This document shows, one piece after another, positions 34,320-43,294 of a stretch of 64,000 nt of DNA. Both the position numbers and the translations under genes were made by a program. Each line of letters opens with the position of its first letter. The first letter of the stretch is position 1. The notes under the pieces were generated by a model. That model was given only the letters and a program-made list of their open reading frames with translations, had not been told where the DNA came from and searched no databases. This DNA is from Mucilaginibacter sp. SMC90 (GTDB taxonomy: Bacteria > Bacteroidota > Bacteroidia > Sphingobacteriales > Sphingobacteriaceae), in NCBI RefSeq assembly GCF_022811725.1, contig NZ_CP094527.1, positions 3,038,001-3,102,000 of the forward strand, read 5' to 3'.

Positions 34320-34949
34320 TTAAAAAAGGCTTATCTGTTGATTTATAGAGGGATAATTTTTAATTTGCCTTGATATAGCCAGATTATCGTACTTCGTTAA
34401 CACGTTTTCATCTCCTCGAAACTCAAATTCGCGGTAAGTTTTGGCATGCTGATCAATATCCAACAACAGATTTTTCAAAATAGTAAGCCGGTTAACAACG
34501 AATTTTACCTTCATTTCCCTCTTTTGAAAATGGGGCCAAAGCAAGTTAAATTGTTCGGGGGTTATAGCTCTTGCTACGGTAATATGGGGTATTGCACTGC
34601 TATCGCCAACGATATCCTTCAATAACTTTAGCCAATATCGGTTTTGCCCGGTAAGTTTAAGCTTTGCAAAAATGGTTTTGTTATAGTTGTTATCTTCGTT
34701 GAAGCAATCAAACCCATCTATTTCAAAAACGGCCGGGGGCAACAAATTTAGTTTTCTGCTCAAAAACGAAAAACCCTGAACATCTAGATCCAGTGGTTTG
34801 CGCGGGTAATTATTTATGGTGATATGCGCCCGGGCATGCATACTTGGGTAATTGCCGATAATGCGTTTTGCTTCGGTTTTTAATTTACGGACCATGACAT
34901 CAACATGATCGGGTATCGGGAGGATAAAATGATAAAATGCGTAGTCCAT
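34320..34949 (-). CDS. 2'-5' RNA ligase-like (2H phosphoesterase), copy 1
   Basis: 209-aa two-histidine (LigT/CPDase-like) protein. The two HxTx motifs are HITI (in RAHITINNYPRKP) and HITV (in PHITVARAITPEQF). These enzymes act on 2',3'-cyclic phosphates or 2'-5' linkages in RNA; the substrate is unknown. Twelve bases downstream of a paralogue of similar layout (35% or so by eye, not computed) and just upstream of the SRP RNA gene. Confidence 0.8.
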   Translation of the reverse strand: MDYAFYHFILPIPDHVDVMVRKLKTEAKRIIGNYPSMHARAHITINNYPRKPLDLDVQGFSFLSRKLNLLPPAVFEIDGFDCFNEDNNYNKTIFAKLKLTGQNRYWLKLLKDIVGDSSAIPHITVARAITPEQFNLLWPHFQKREMKVKFVVNRLTILKNLLLDIDQHAKTYREFEFRGDENVLTKYDNLAISRQIKNYPSINQQISLF

Positions 34950-34961
34950 GATTACTGAATT

Positions 34962-35594
34962 TTAAATGAACAAATTGATTTGATCCGGGCCGCCGGCTTT
35001 AAGCAGTTCCAGCTCATCGCGGGTATAGCCCGGGCCGGTCATGTTTTTAAATTCAAAAATTTTAAACTTATTCCATTTGGCAAAGGCATCAAGCGTATCA
35101 CGTTTTAAAATGGTAAGTTCTTTAACCCAAAATGGCTCCATCAACTTTTTATGCTTAAAATGAGGCCACAGTGTGTCGAAATCTTTTTCCGGGATATCGC
35201 GCACAACGGTTATATGAGGTATGATATGCTTTTTGATGCGCAGCTTCTTTTTTAAAGTGTTGAACCAATCGTCGGTAGCGGGAGTTGCACGGATATTGGC
35301 ATAAATGGTCATGCGGTTATGCAGATGGGTGAAATGATAAAACCCATCCATATGCAGTAACACGGGAGGCATAGTATTCAGCCCCTGTTCCATCAATTCC
35401 AGGTTTTTATCGGCCATAAAAGGCTTTTGCCTTTCAAGATGCTGTACAGAGATATGAGCCGGCGAATCCATACTTTTATAATTACCAATGAGTTTTGCCG
35501 ATGCTTTTTTGTAACGGGCAATCTCATGCTTCACCGTTTCGGGAGGCGATAATAACATTAGATAATCTTCATATATACTCATTGGCTGTATCAT
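34962..35594 (-). CDS. 2'-5' RNA ligase-like (2H phosphoesterase), copy 2
   Basis: 210 aa with HISV (in SPAHISVQHLERQKP) and HITV (in PHITVVRDIPEKDF). The first motif has serine where the other has threonine, so it is slightly degenerate. The second ATG at 35582 (MSIYEDYLMLLSPP) aligns better with the neighbour's N-terminus and may be the true start. Tandem duplicate of the gene 12 bases downstream; diverges from dinB upstream. Confidence 0.8.
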   Translation of the reverse strand: MIQPMSIYEDYLMLLSPPETVKHEIARYKKASAKLIGNYKSMDSPAHISVQHLERQKPFMADKNLELMEQGLNTMPPVLLHMDGFYHFTHLHNRMTIYANIRATPATDDWFNTLKKKLRIKKHIIPHITVVRDIPEKDFDTLWPHFKHKKLMEPFWVKELTILKRDTLDAFAKWNKFKIFEFKNMTGPGYTRDELELLKAGGPDQINLFI

Positions 35595-35657
35595 TTTTGT
35601 TATTCAAATTTGCTAAAAAAATTAGCAAAATACCAAATTAATTTTCATATTTGTTGT

Positions 35658-36842
35658 GTGGAAGCTAAGCGGCATATTGTACATATCGACCTCGACTCGT
35701 TTTTCGTTTCGGTGGAACGAAAGTTTCATCCCGAGCTGATCGGTAAGCCGGTGATCATCGGTGGTTCGCCCGAAAGGGGAGTGGTGGCTTCTTGCAGTTA
35801 TGAGGCCAGGGCGTTTGGGGTACATTCGGCTATGCCTACAAAAAAAGCTCTGCAACTTTGCCCTCATGCTATCCTTATCCGCGGTTCGCATGGGCGGTAT
35901 GGGGAGGCCTCGCGTGAGGTTACACAGATCATCCACGATACGGTGCCTTTGTACCAAAAAACGTCGGTTGATGAGTTTTATATTGATTATACCGGCATGG
36001 ATCGTTTTTATGATTGCTATCACGAAGCAAGCAAGCTAAGGCAGAAGATCATAAAGGAAACAGGTCTGCCTATTTCATTTGGCATGGCATCCGGCAAAAC
36101 GATAGCCAAAATGGCTACCAATCAGGCCAAGCCCAACGGGCAAATGTTTGTAAAACATGGCGATGAAATGAAGTTTCTGGCTCCGCTTAACATTGGTAAA
36201 ATTCCAGGCTTAGGAGAGAGCACCTGCAATAAGTTATATCAATATGGTATTGAAAAGATAGGCGACTTGCAGCGTACCAATATCCGCTTCCTCGAAACAG
36301 TTTTCGGGAAATACGGGCATTCACTTTGGGAAAAAGCCAACGGGATAGATCATAGCGAAATTGTTCCTCACTCCGACAGGAAATCCATCAGCACAGAGCA
36401 TACGTTTAGTACCAATGTTGCCGATCACCGTACGCTCGAAACTATCCTGGTATCGATGACAGAGGAACTGTCTTCAAAACTCAGGAGAGAAAACAAACTT
36501 TCATCATGCCTGGCTATCAAGCTGCGCTACGGCAACTTTGAAACACATACCCAGCAGCAAAAAATAGCGCTTACCGCGGCAGAACATATCCTGATCCCCG
36601 GTGTAAAAAACTTACTTAAAATGGCCTGGGACCAGCACCGGCCGATCAGGTTGATAGGTGTTAGGTTAAGTGATCTTTGTACCGGCAGCTACCAGATCAA
36701 CCTGTTTGAGGATAATGAAGAACGCATCAAACTTTACCAGGCCATGGATCAGATCAATTTTAAATTTGGCGACAAAACCGTTTGCAGGGCTGCCGGCATG
36801 GAGATCGGGACAAGGAATTTTAATCCGTTTATGCGGGGCTGA
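35658..36842 (+). CDS. dinB: DNA polymerase IV (Y-family)
   Basis: Translesion polymerase. Catalytic carboxylates in HIDLDSFFVSVE and SVDEFYIDYTGMD; PERGVVASCSYEARAFGV, SFGMASGKTIAKMATNQAKP and the little-finger domain NKLSSCLAIKLRYG follow. The GTG at 35658 is chosen because MEAKRHIVHIDLDSFF fits the family; an in-frame start at 35610 adds 16 odd residues. About 394 aa. Ends with NLFEDNEER, in a region where beta-clamp binding motifs usually sit (QINLF at the border). The sequence CATATTTG just upstream of the GTG resembles a -7 box. Confidence 0.94.
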   Translation: MEAKRHIVHIDLDSFFVSVERKFHPELIGKPVIIGGSPERGVVASCSYEARAFGVHSAMPTKKALQLCPHAILIRGSHGRYGEASREVTQIIHDTVPLYQKTSVDEFYIDYTGMDRFYDCYHEASKLRQKIIKETGLPISFGMASGKTIAKMATNQAKPNGQMFVKHGDEMKFLAPLNIGKIPGLGESTCNKLYQYGIEKIGDLQRTNIRFLETVFGKYGHSLWEKANGIDHSEIVPHSDRKSISTEHTFSTNVADHRTLETILVSMTEELSSKLRRENKLSSCLAIKLRYGNFETHTQQQKIALTAAEHILIPGVKNLLKMAWDQHRPIRLIGVRLSDLCTGSYQINLFEDNEERIKLYQAMDQINFKFGDKTVCRAAGMEIGTRNFNPFMRG

Positions 36843-36903
36843 CCGTTGATTTTTTTGATTACGTTGATTTCGCTGATTGCAGGAATTATCAATGTAAAGT
36901 ACG

Positions 36904-37041
36904 TGTCATTTCGATAGAGCATGGGCTGATTGAGGGCTGGTGCGAAAGAGAAATCTTATAAGCCATGCAAGTCGCCGTGCATGGCGTATAAGATTTCTCC
37001 TCACACTGCCGCACTGCCTCCGCGGATTCGTCGAAATGACA
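36904..37041. repeat. Fold-back interspersed repeat, TGTCATTTCGA family
   Basis: Outer inverted repeat TGTCATTTCGA (36904-36914) / TCGAAATGACA (37031-37041). Inner hairpin AGAAATCTTATAAGCCATGCA / TGCATGGCGTATAAGATTTCT (36949-36998). The layout and words (TCGACGAATCC, AGAAATCTTATA) resemble the GTCATTGCGAGG family but with different bases. Short frames here are not genes. Confidence 0.8.
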
Positions 37042-37166
37042 GGGAGAATTATACATGTCAGTCGCGCCACTAATTTTCTACCAATGGTCAAAGGTTTTTT
37101 ACCGTTGGTCAAAGTAATTTTATGGAGCGATGAGTTGTGACTTCTTTTGAACAAAAAGAAGAAATT

Positions 37167-38381
37167 ATGGAAACCACACAACGTCAAACTTACCTCGATT
37201 GGTTGAGGATATTATCCATATTGGGTGTATTGTTTTTTCACTCGGCAATGCCTTATGTTGCCGAGGATGGCTGGCATATCAAAAACCATGAAACCAGCAA
37301 CCTAATGATGGAATCAAATCATTTTTTGCACCTTTTTCGCATGCCGCTGCTCTTTTTTATTTCAGGTACCGTGAGTTACTACATGATGCAGCGGCGTTCT
37401 ACACTCAGTTTCATAGGTTTGCGTTTCCGCCGTCTTTTTATTCCGCTTTTGGTGGGCATGTTCATCATTGTGCCGCCGCAGATCTACATGGAGCGTTTGG
37501 CCAATGGCTACAAAGGGTCATTCCTGGATTTTTATCCAAGTACATTTAGCTTTCAACCTTATCCTAAAGGCAATTTCAGCTGGCATCACCTTTGGTTTAT
37601 ATCCTACCTGTTTATTTACGACCTGATCTTCGCGCCTATATTCGCCTGGATGATCTCGCCCAAAAGCAATGCGTTTAAGCAAAAACTGGCGGTTTTGGCA
37701 GAAGGGAAATGGGTTTACTTGTTGATGCTGCCCGGAATCCTGTGGTTTACTTTCACCAGCTGGGATTTGCCCGAGACCAACGATCTGATCCACGACGGGA
37801 GTTACTTTATTTACTGGTTATTTTTCCTGCTGGCTGGTTTTATCTGTATTCTTCAGCCTAAACTGATGGACAGCCTGGAGCGCAATCGCCGGTTTGCTTT
37901 AACCATCGGTTTTTTAAGCCTGATGACCTGGGAAGCAATGCGATGGAACGGCGTTGAACCCTTGCATCCGCACTGGCCTTTTCAAAATATCGCGTTTTCA
38001 TATGCCTTTACAGCTTTGCGACCAATCATCGCCTGGGGATGGGTGCTGGCGCTGGTTGGCTATGGCAAACATTATTTTAACCGCAGTCACAAAGTGCTGA
38101 ATTACTTAAACCAGGCGGTATATCCGTTTTATATATTGCATCAAACGGTTATTGTTTTATTGGCTTATTATATTGTGCAAGCGCAAAATGAAAGCATTCT
38201 ATCGAAATACATTTATACTGTTGGGATTACTCTTTTTGTAACCGTGCTTACCTATCATTTACTGATACGGCCTTATGCGCTAACCCGGTTTTTATTCGGT
38301 ATGAAGCCAAAAGAGAAAACCAGTGCCGTAACAAAGCCGGAGACATTGGAGATAAATCATGAACCTGTCCTTTCTGCCTGA
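37167..38381 (+). CDS. Acyltransferase-3 family membrane protein
   Basis: About ten membrane helices. The N-terminal YLDWLRILSILGVLFFHSAMP contains the family's R/H pair, and FHSAMP is the catalytic-histidine region; later LYMERLANG, YPFYILHQTVIVLLAYYI. These enzymes O-acylate extracellular sugars and lipids. The ATG at 37167 is preferred over an in-frame start at 37137. About 404 aa. Followed after 18 bases by a sensor kinase and response regulator, which suggests one operon. Confidence 0.86.
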   Translation: METTQRQTYLDWLRILSILGVLFFHSAMPYVAEDGWHIKNHETSNLMMESNHFLHLFRMPLLFFISGTVSYYMMQRRSTLSFIGLRFRRLFIPLLVGMFIIVPPQIYMERLANGYKGSFLDFYPSTFSFQPYPKGNFSWHHLWFISYLFIYDLIFAPIFAWMISPKSNAFKQKLAVLAEGKWVYLLMLPGILWFTFTSWDLPETNDLIHDGSYFIYWLFFLLAGFICILQPKLMDSLERNRRFALTIGFLSLMTWEAMRWNGVEPLHPHWPFQNIAFSYAFTALRPIIAWGWVLALVGYGKHYFNRSHKVLNYLNQAVYPFYILHQTVIVLLAYYIVQAQNESILSKYIYTVGITLFVTVLTYHLLIRPYALTRFLFGMKPKEKTSAVTKPETLEINHEPVLSA

Positions 38382-38399
38382 AATTTGTAATTTGCTGAT

Positions 38400-39443
38400 A
38401 TGAATTTTTTTCGGAAATATATTTTCCCGGCAGTATATGGCCTATTGGTATATTTTACCATCAGGTTGTTACATGATACCGACGTTGGCCAGCATTTTTG
38501 GAAAAGGGATTTTTACGTCAATGGCATTGAAATGGCCTGTTCCATATTGGTTGGTTATTTGGCCATCTATCTTTTTGAATGGCTTTTCAGGTACTATGAC
38601 AAACACGGAACAGCACAGCTATCCTATCGGGACGTAGCACGGGAGTTGGCTATATTGGTAGGGGTAAACCTGGTATTGGTAAACGTAGTATTTGTTCCGA
38701 TGGATATGGCCCTGCATGTAAGCCAGGGCATAGATGAACTGATGCCCTGGGCTGATGTGGCCGATATTAACATGATCCCCACGTTGTACGCTATTGTTTA
38801 TTATGGCATTGCGCGTAGCAGTACCTGGCTAAAGGCCTACGTAAACAATAAGATGCAATTGGAAAAATTAACTAATGATCAACTGGAAACCGAACTGAAG
38901 TTTTTAAAAGCTCAATACCATCCGCATTTTTTGTTTAATGCGCTGAATACTATTTATTTTCAGATGGATGAAGATGTTCCCGGTGCAAAAAAGAGTACCG
39001 AGTTATTGTCGAACTTGTTGCGTTATCAGCTTTATGATCAGCAACAGCAGGTGCCTATAAAACAGGAGTTAGAGTATCTCGAAAATTATATCCGGTTGCA
39101 GCAGATCAGGGTAAGCAGCAAAATGAAGCTCAGTGTTAATTTTAACGGATGCTTAGCTGATCAGCAGATCTATCCGTTACTTTTGCTGCCCTTGGTTGAA
39201 AACGCTTTTAAATATATAGGTGGAGATTATAAAATAGTTATAGAAGGATGCATTACCGACGGTAAATTTGTTTTTAAAGTTTATAATGATGTGCCGGCAA
39301 ATATGAAAGCCCCAGATAATTGCAGCGGTATTGGTTTAGAAAATTTAAGCCGCAGACTGCAATTACTTTACCCGGATAAACATCAATTAACTGCGGGTCG
39401 CGAAGGCGATCATTATACAGCAATACTTCAATTAGAAATTTAA
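38400..39443 (+). CDS. LytS-type sensor histidine kinase
   Basis: Four membrane helices within the first ~150 residues, then a coiled region and the His_kinase domain with Y173-H-P-H176-FLFN (phospho-acceptor histidine H176) and NTIYFQMDEDV. The C-terminal ATPase part is short: LLPLVENAFKYIGG and GIGLENLSRRLQLLYP. Length 347. Three bases before the LytTR regulator, clearly co-translated. The signal is unknown. Confidence 0.93.
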   Translation: MNFFRKYIFPAVYGLLVYFTIRLLHDTDVGQHFWKRDFYVNGIEMACSILVGYLAIYLFEWLFRYYDKHGTAQLSYRDVARELAILVGVNLVLVNVVFVPMDMALHVSQGIDELMPWADVADINMIPTLYAIVYYGIARSSTWLKAYVNNKMQLEKLTNDQLETELKFLKAQYHPHFLFNALNTIYFQMDEDVPGAKKSTELLSNLLRYQLYDQQQQVPIKQELEYLENYIRLQQIRVSSKMKLSVNFNGCLADQQIYPLLLLPLVENAFKYIGGDYKIVIEGCITDGKFVFKVYNDVPANMKAPDNCSGIGLENLSRRLQLLYPDKHQLTAGREGDHYTAILQLEI

Positions 39444-39446
39444 ATA

Positions 39447-40145
39447 ATGGCCTCAATCAGTTGCATTATTACCGACGATGAACCCTTTGCCCGTAAAGGC
39501 CTGGAAGGCTACGTTACAAAAGCCGGCTTTTTTGACCTGAAAGCCCAATGTGAGGACGCTATGGAACTGGGGGCCTTGCTGGCCCAAGAGCCGGTTGATC
39601 TGCTGTTTTTGGATATCCAGATGCCGCACTTAACCGGCGTTGAATTTATCCGGTCGCTGCCCAATCCACCCAAAGTGATTTTTACTACTGCTTTTAAGGA
39701 ATATGCCACCGATGGCTTTGATCTGGATGTGCTTGACTATCTGCTTAAACCTATTCCGTTTGAGCGTTTTATGAAAGCCGCTTTTAAAGCCAAAGACTAT
39801 TTTGATTTAAGAAGTAACGCGGGTAGTGTCGATTACCTTTTTGTTAAGAGTAATGGCAAACTCGAAAAGATAGTTTTTGATGAGGTACTGTTTATCAAAG
39901 GCATGGAAAACTATGTAGAGATCTACATCTCGACGCGTAAGATCATAACGCATAGTACCCTGCGGGCTTTTGCCGAAAAATTGCCATCGCGCAAATTTAT
40001 GCAAACACATAAATCATACATTGTTGCCAATAATAAAATTACGTCGATAGAAGGGAATATGCTGAATATTGGCACGTTTGAGGTACCGATCAGCAGGCAG
40101 CTTAAAGACCAAGTAATGCATGCGCTTATTAATCAATCAAGGTAG
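39447..40145 (+). CDS. LytTR-family response regulator
   Basis: Receiver domain with D10-D11 pocket, phospho-acceptor D56 in LLFLDIQMP and K at the end of ALPF-like segment YLLKPIPFERF; DNA-binding LytTR domain at the C-terminus (VDYLFVKSNGKLEKIVFDEV, FMQTHKSYIVANNKI). 232 aa. It would bind imperfect direct repeats in its target promoters; none was identified near the upstream gene. Partner of the preceding kinase. Confidence 0.94.
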   Translation: MASISCIITDDEPFARKGLEGYVTKAGFFDLKAQCEDAMELGALLAQEPVDLLFLDIQMPHLTGVEFIRSLPNPPKVIFTTAFKEYATDGFDLDVLDYLLKPIPFERFMKAAFKAKDYFDLRSNAGSVDYLFVKSNGKLEKIVFDEVLFIKGMENYVEIYISTRKIITHSTLRAFAEKLPSRKFMQTHKSYIVANNKITSIEGNMLNIGTFEVPISRQLKDQVMHALINQSR

Positions 40146-40170
40146 CAATCACTTTAAATAACTAAGATCA

Positions 40171-40294
40171 GAAATTTTTACACGAATTACCTTTCACACT
40201 CGACACAATTAATCGAATTACACGAATTTTTTAATGAGGTAAACTTGAAATTCGTGTAATTAGATTAATTCGGGAAAATTAGTGTGGAAATTTC
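40171..40294. repeat. Fold-back repeat, GAATTACACGAATT words
   Basis: Outer pair GAAATTTTTACACGA / AGTGTGGAAATTTC and inner pair TAATCGAATTACACGAATTT (40210-40229) / AAATTCGTGTAATTAGATTA (40248-40267). Related words recur at 46389-46413 (CTAATTAGAGCGAATTACAC). No gene here. Confidence 0.75.
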
Positions 40295-40361
40295 TTGTTT
40301 GTTCGCTTCCTCTTACAAGCTGTTTAAGTTTGATGAATATCGCTTACAGGTAGATAAAACG

Positions 40362-40495
40362 TCATTGCCGTTGGTTTCAACCAACGGAATAATGAGTAGC
40401 AACAAGTGGGCTTCAGCCCAAATTCGCTTGTATAATTAGGCTAAAGCCAGGACTTTTTAGCTTTTTATTCCTTTGGTTGAAACCAACGGCAATGA
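40362..40495. repeat. Fold-back element made of two CCGTTGGTTTCAACCAACGG palindromes
   Basis: Left arm 40362-40392 and right arm 40465-40495 are complementary with one mismatch in 31 bases. Each arm itself contains the 20-base palindrome CCGTTGGTTTCAACCAACGG (or one base off), so each arm can fold alone or pair with the other. The loop has GGGCTTCAGCCC and GGCTAAAGCC hairpins. Confidence 0.85.
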
Positions 40496-40611
40496 AGATT
40501 CTGTATTTTTTAACGGCTTCTTATCATGCATTTTTAAAGTGATTTCCCTGTGTATAATTAAAACTATTTTGTAATATGCGGTTATACTACTATTGTATAA
40601 CTAAAAAACCT

Positions 40612-43200
40612 ATGGGGCACGGTAAAAACCTGTTCAAAGCTTTATCCACTTTTTTAACGGCAGGCTTGTGCTTAACCGTCAATATTTCATATGCCCAAAC
40701 CCATAGCGACAGCGTTAAACTGGCTATCGAGCCATCCTATAATAATGTAAGCGGAACCCACCAGTTTTTTTTAGGCGATAACTATCGTAAGCTTTGGGCA
40801 GCGCCTGTTACACTGCCTGTATTTCATCTCACTACCGAAAAAGGCGGACTTAAAATATTGCAGAGGGGCGGGGGGAAGCAAACAAAATCATTACGTCTTC
40901 AGGACCCTACCGGGCAGCAATGGGTGCTGCGTACTATTCAAAAATATCCTGAAAAAGGTTTACCCGTTGATTTGCGGCCTACGGTGGCTAAAGATATCCT
41001 GCAAGACCAGGTATCGGCAGCGCATCCTTTTTCAGCACTTACTGTACCGCCTTTGGCCGAAGCGCTTGGGGTGCCTCATTCAAACCCCAAAATTGTTTAT
41101 GTGCCGGATGATCCTGCTTTTGGGGAGTATCAGAAGGATTTTGCAAACCAGGTGTTTTTGTTTGAAGAGCGCGAGCCACTTGATGCCGAAAAAACTGATA
41201 ACACCGAAAAGGTACAGCGCAAACTACAGGATGATAATGATAACCGGGTTGATCAAAAGACCGTACTTCGCGCCCGCCTGCTGGATATGCTTTTGGGCGA
41301 TTGGGACAGGCATGAAGACCAATGGCGCTGGGAAAAGATCGACGGCAAACATGAAACCGTTTATGAACCCGTTCCCCGCGACCGTGACCAGGTGTATTAC
41401 AAAACATCGGGCATATTGCCCTGGATAGTAGCTCATCAATGGCTCAAATCAAAATTTCAGGGTTACAGTGATGAGATCAGGGATATCAATGGCTGGAATT
41501 TTAACGCCCGTTATTTTGACCGGTATTTCCTCAACCAGTTGAGCGAAGATGACTGGAAAGAGCAGATAGCCTACGTACAAAGCAAATTGACCGATGATCT
41601 GATCAAAAAAGCGGTGCATTTAATGCCGGATACCATTTACCGGCTTTCGGGCCCGGAGATCATCAGCAAAATGATTGCAAGGCGTAATATCCTTCAAAAA
41701 CAGGCGCTTGAGTATTATAAATTTATCTCGATATACGTAGATGTCCCTACGAGTGATAAAACGGACAAGTTCACCATAGCCCACGAAAGTAATGGCGATA
41801 TCAGCCTTACGGTAAATAAGATAAAGAAAGACGGTAGCGTTGATAAAGTTACTTACCAACGTACTTTTAAGCCGGATGTTACCAAAGAGATAAGGATGTA
41901 TGGTTTTGATGGTGATGATTTTTTTACGGTAAAAGGCACAACGCCGTCACCCATAATAGTTAGGATGATAGGCGGCGATGGCATGGATACTTTTGCCGTT
42001 GACAGTAGCTTGCATAATAAAGGCAAAACTTATATTTATGACCGCTCGGATCAGAAAAATGTACTTCCTTCATCGTCACTTGCCAAAAATCGTACGTCGA
42101 CAGATACTGCGGTAAATAGTTATGATAAAACCAGCTTTAAGTTCGACAGGTTTGAGCCCATCATCCTGGCCAATTACAGCAATGATATTGGTATTTTACT
42201 GATAGGTGGTTTCTCGTATGAGCGGCATGGTTTCCGCAAGGAACCTTATGCTTTCAGAGAAGAGTTTCTGACTAATTATTCGCTGGAACGCAAATCATTT
42301 TTGTTTACCTACATGGCCGACTGGAAAAAAGCCATCGGCGAAAATGACCTGAAGATCAACCTGCTTTCGAGAGGGCCAAGCAACCTGAGCAATTTTTTCG
42401 GGATAGGGAATAACACCGTTTTTGAAAATGAAGGCGACAGGAAAATCTCCTACTATCGTAACCGCTATGACTATGTTACAGGTGATGTTTCCCTGCACCG
42501 CGATTTTGGGAAACTGCATGTAAGCGCCGGCATTGCAGGTCAGTTTTATAACAGCAAGGCAACCAACAATACCGAAAGGTTTTTGAATGGCTATAATGCC
42601 GCTTTTCCTAATGAGGAAGTTTTTGGCACCAAAGTTTATGGAGGTTTAACGGCCAACGCAACGGTGGATACCCGGAATAAACTGATCATCCCCACGCAAG
42701 GCATTTTATGGACAACCACGGTAAGTGGTTTTAGCGGTGGCGGTTCGGGAAGTCACAATACCTACGGGCAGGTATTATCTGAGTTTAGTTTTTATTTAAA
42801 TCCCGATAGAGACTCAATATTGGTAATTGCTAACCGTACAGGTTTAGGCACTACGGTAGGTAATGCCGCGTATTTTCAGCAGATGAAGCTTGGCGGAGCG
42901 CAAAACTTTCGTGGCTTTCATACCAACAGGTTTACCGGTAAAACAATTGCTTATAATAACCTCGAGTTACGATTAAAGGTTATGGATTTTACATCGTACC
43001 TGCTGCCCGGTTCATTTGGCCTGATCGGCTTTAATGATGTAGGCAGGGTATGGGTTCCCGGCGAATCATCAGACAGGTGGCATGATGGTTATGGTGGTGG
43101 TTTATACATCATTCCTGCTCAATTGGTGCTGATAGAGGCTGTAATGGGTTTTTCAAAAGAAGGGTCGTTACCTTATATCTCTATCGGGTTTAGGTTTTAG
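40612..43200 (+). CDS. Omp85-like barrel protein with kinase-like periplasmic domain
   Basis: Signal peptide from the ATG at 40612 (MGHGKNLFKALSTFLTAGLC ... YAQ), then ~330 periplasmic residues, then a BamA/TamA-like beta-barrel ending in F (YISIGFRF). In the barrel QQMKLGGAQNFRGFHTNRF is the RGF-type lid motif of Omp85 proteins. In the periplasmic part, LGDWDRHEDQW (228-238) and PVPRDRDQVYY (254-264) resemble the catalytic and metal-binding loops (N/D-x-DRH-x2-N and D-x-D) of HipA/FAM20/CotH kinase folds, with R107 (WVLRTIQK) near the expected lysine. The kinase resemblance is motif-level inference. About 862 aa; an in-frame start at 40576 is possible. Confidence 0.8.
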   Translation: MGHGKNLFKALSTFLTAGLCLTVNISYAQTHSDSVKLAIEPSYNNVSGTHQFFLGDNYRKLWAAPVTLPVFHLTTEKGGLKILQRGGGKQTKSLRLQDPTGQQWVLRTIQKYPEKGLPVDLRPTVAKDILQDQVSAAHPFSALTVPPLAEALGVPHSNPKIVYVPDDPAFGEYQKDFANQVFLFEEREPLDAEKTDNTEKVQRKLQDDNDNRVDQKTVLRARLLDMLLGDWDRHEDQWRWEKIDGKHETVYEPVPRDRDQVYYKTSGILPWIVAHQWLKSKFQGYSDEIRDINGWNFNARYFDRYFLNQLSEDDWKEQIAYVQSKLTDDLIKKAVHLMPDTIYRLSGPEIISKMIARRNILQKQALEYYKFISIYVDVPTSDKTDKFTIAHESNGDISLTVNKIKKDGSVDKVTYQRTFKPDVTKEIRMYGFDGDDFFTVKGTTPSPIIVRMIGGDGMDTFAVDSSLHNKGKTYIYDRSDQKNVLPSSSLAKNRTSTDTAVNSYDKTSFKFDRFEPIILANYSNDIGILLIGGFSYERHGFRKEPYAFREEFLTNYSLERKSFLFTYMADWKKAIGENDLKINLLSRGPSNLSNFFGIGNNTVFENEGDRKISYYRNRYDYVTGDVSLHRDFGKLHVSAGIAGQFYNSKATNNTERFLNGYNAAFPNEEVFGTKVYGGLTANATVDTRNKLIIPTQGILWTTTVSGFSGGGSGSHNTYGQVLSEFSFYLNPDRDSILVIANRTGLGTTVGNAAYFQQMKLGGAQNFRGFHTNRFTGKTIAYNNLELRLKVMDFTSYLLPGSFGLIGFNDVGRVWVPGESSDRWHDGYGGGLYIIPAQLVLIEAVMGFSKEGSLPYISIGFRF

Positions 43201-43214
43201 ATATAAAAATGCCC

Positions 43215-43294
43215 GTTCAAGCGTCCACGCGTGCGGTTAAATGTTAAGCATGGGCACTTAACATTGTTTGGATTCGAGCGGAAGACGCTTGAAC
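43215..43294. repeat. Fold-back element upstream of rpe
   Basis: Outer pair GTTCAAGCGTC (43215-43225) / GACGCTTGAAC (43284-43294); inner hairpin AATGTTAAG (43240-43248) / CTTAACATT (43257-43265). Between the barrel gene and rpe; no gene, and the short frame crossing it is not real. Confidence 0.7.

Noticed and set aside
36906..37187. Short open frames on both strands between dinB and the acyltransferase
   Set aside because: They lie within the nested fold-back repeat and mirror each other's sequence (ISHA.RRAWRIRFL on both strands), as expected of a palindrome.
41039..41439. Minus-strand frames opposite the kinase-like part of the barrel gene
   Set aside because: Shadows of a coding region on the plus strand, cysteine- and histidine-rich only by codon mirror.
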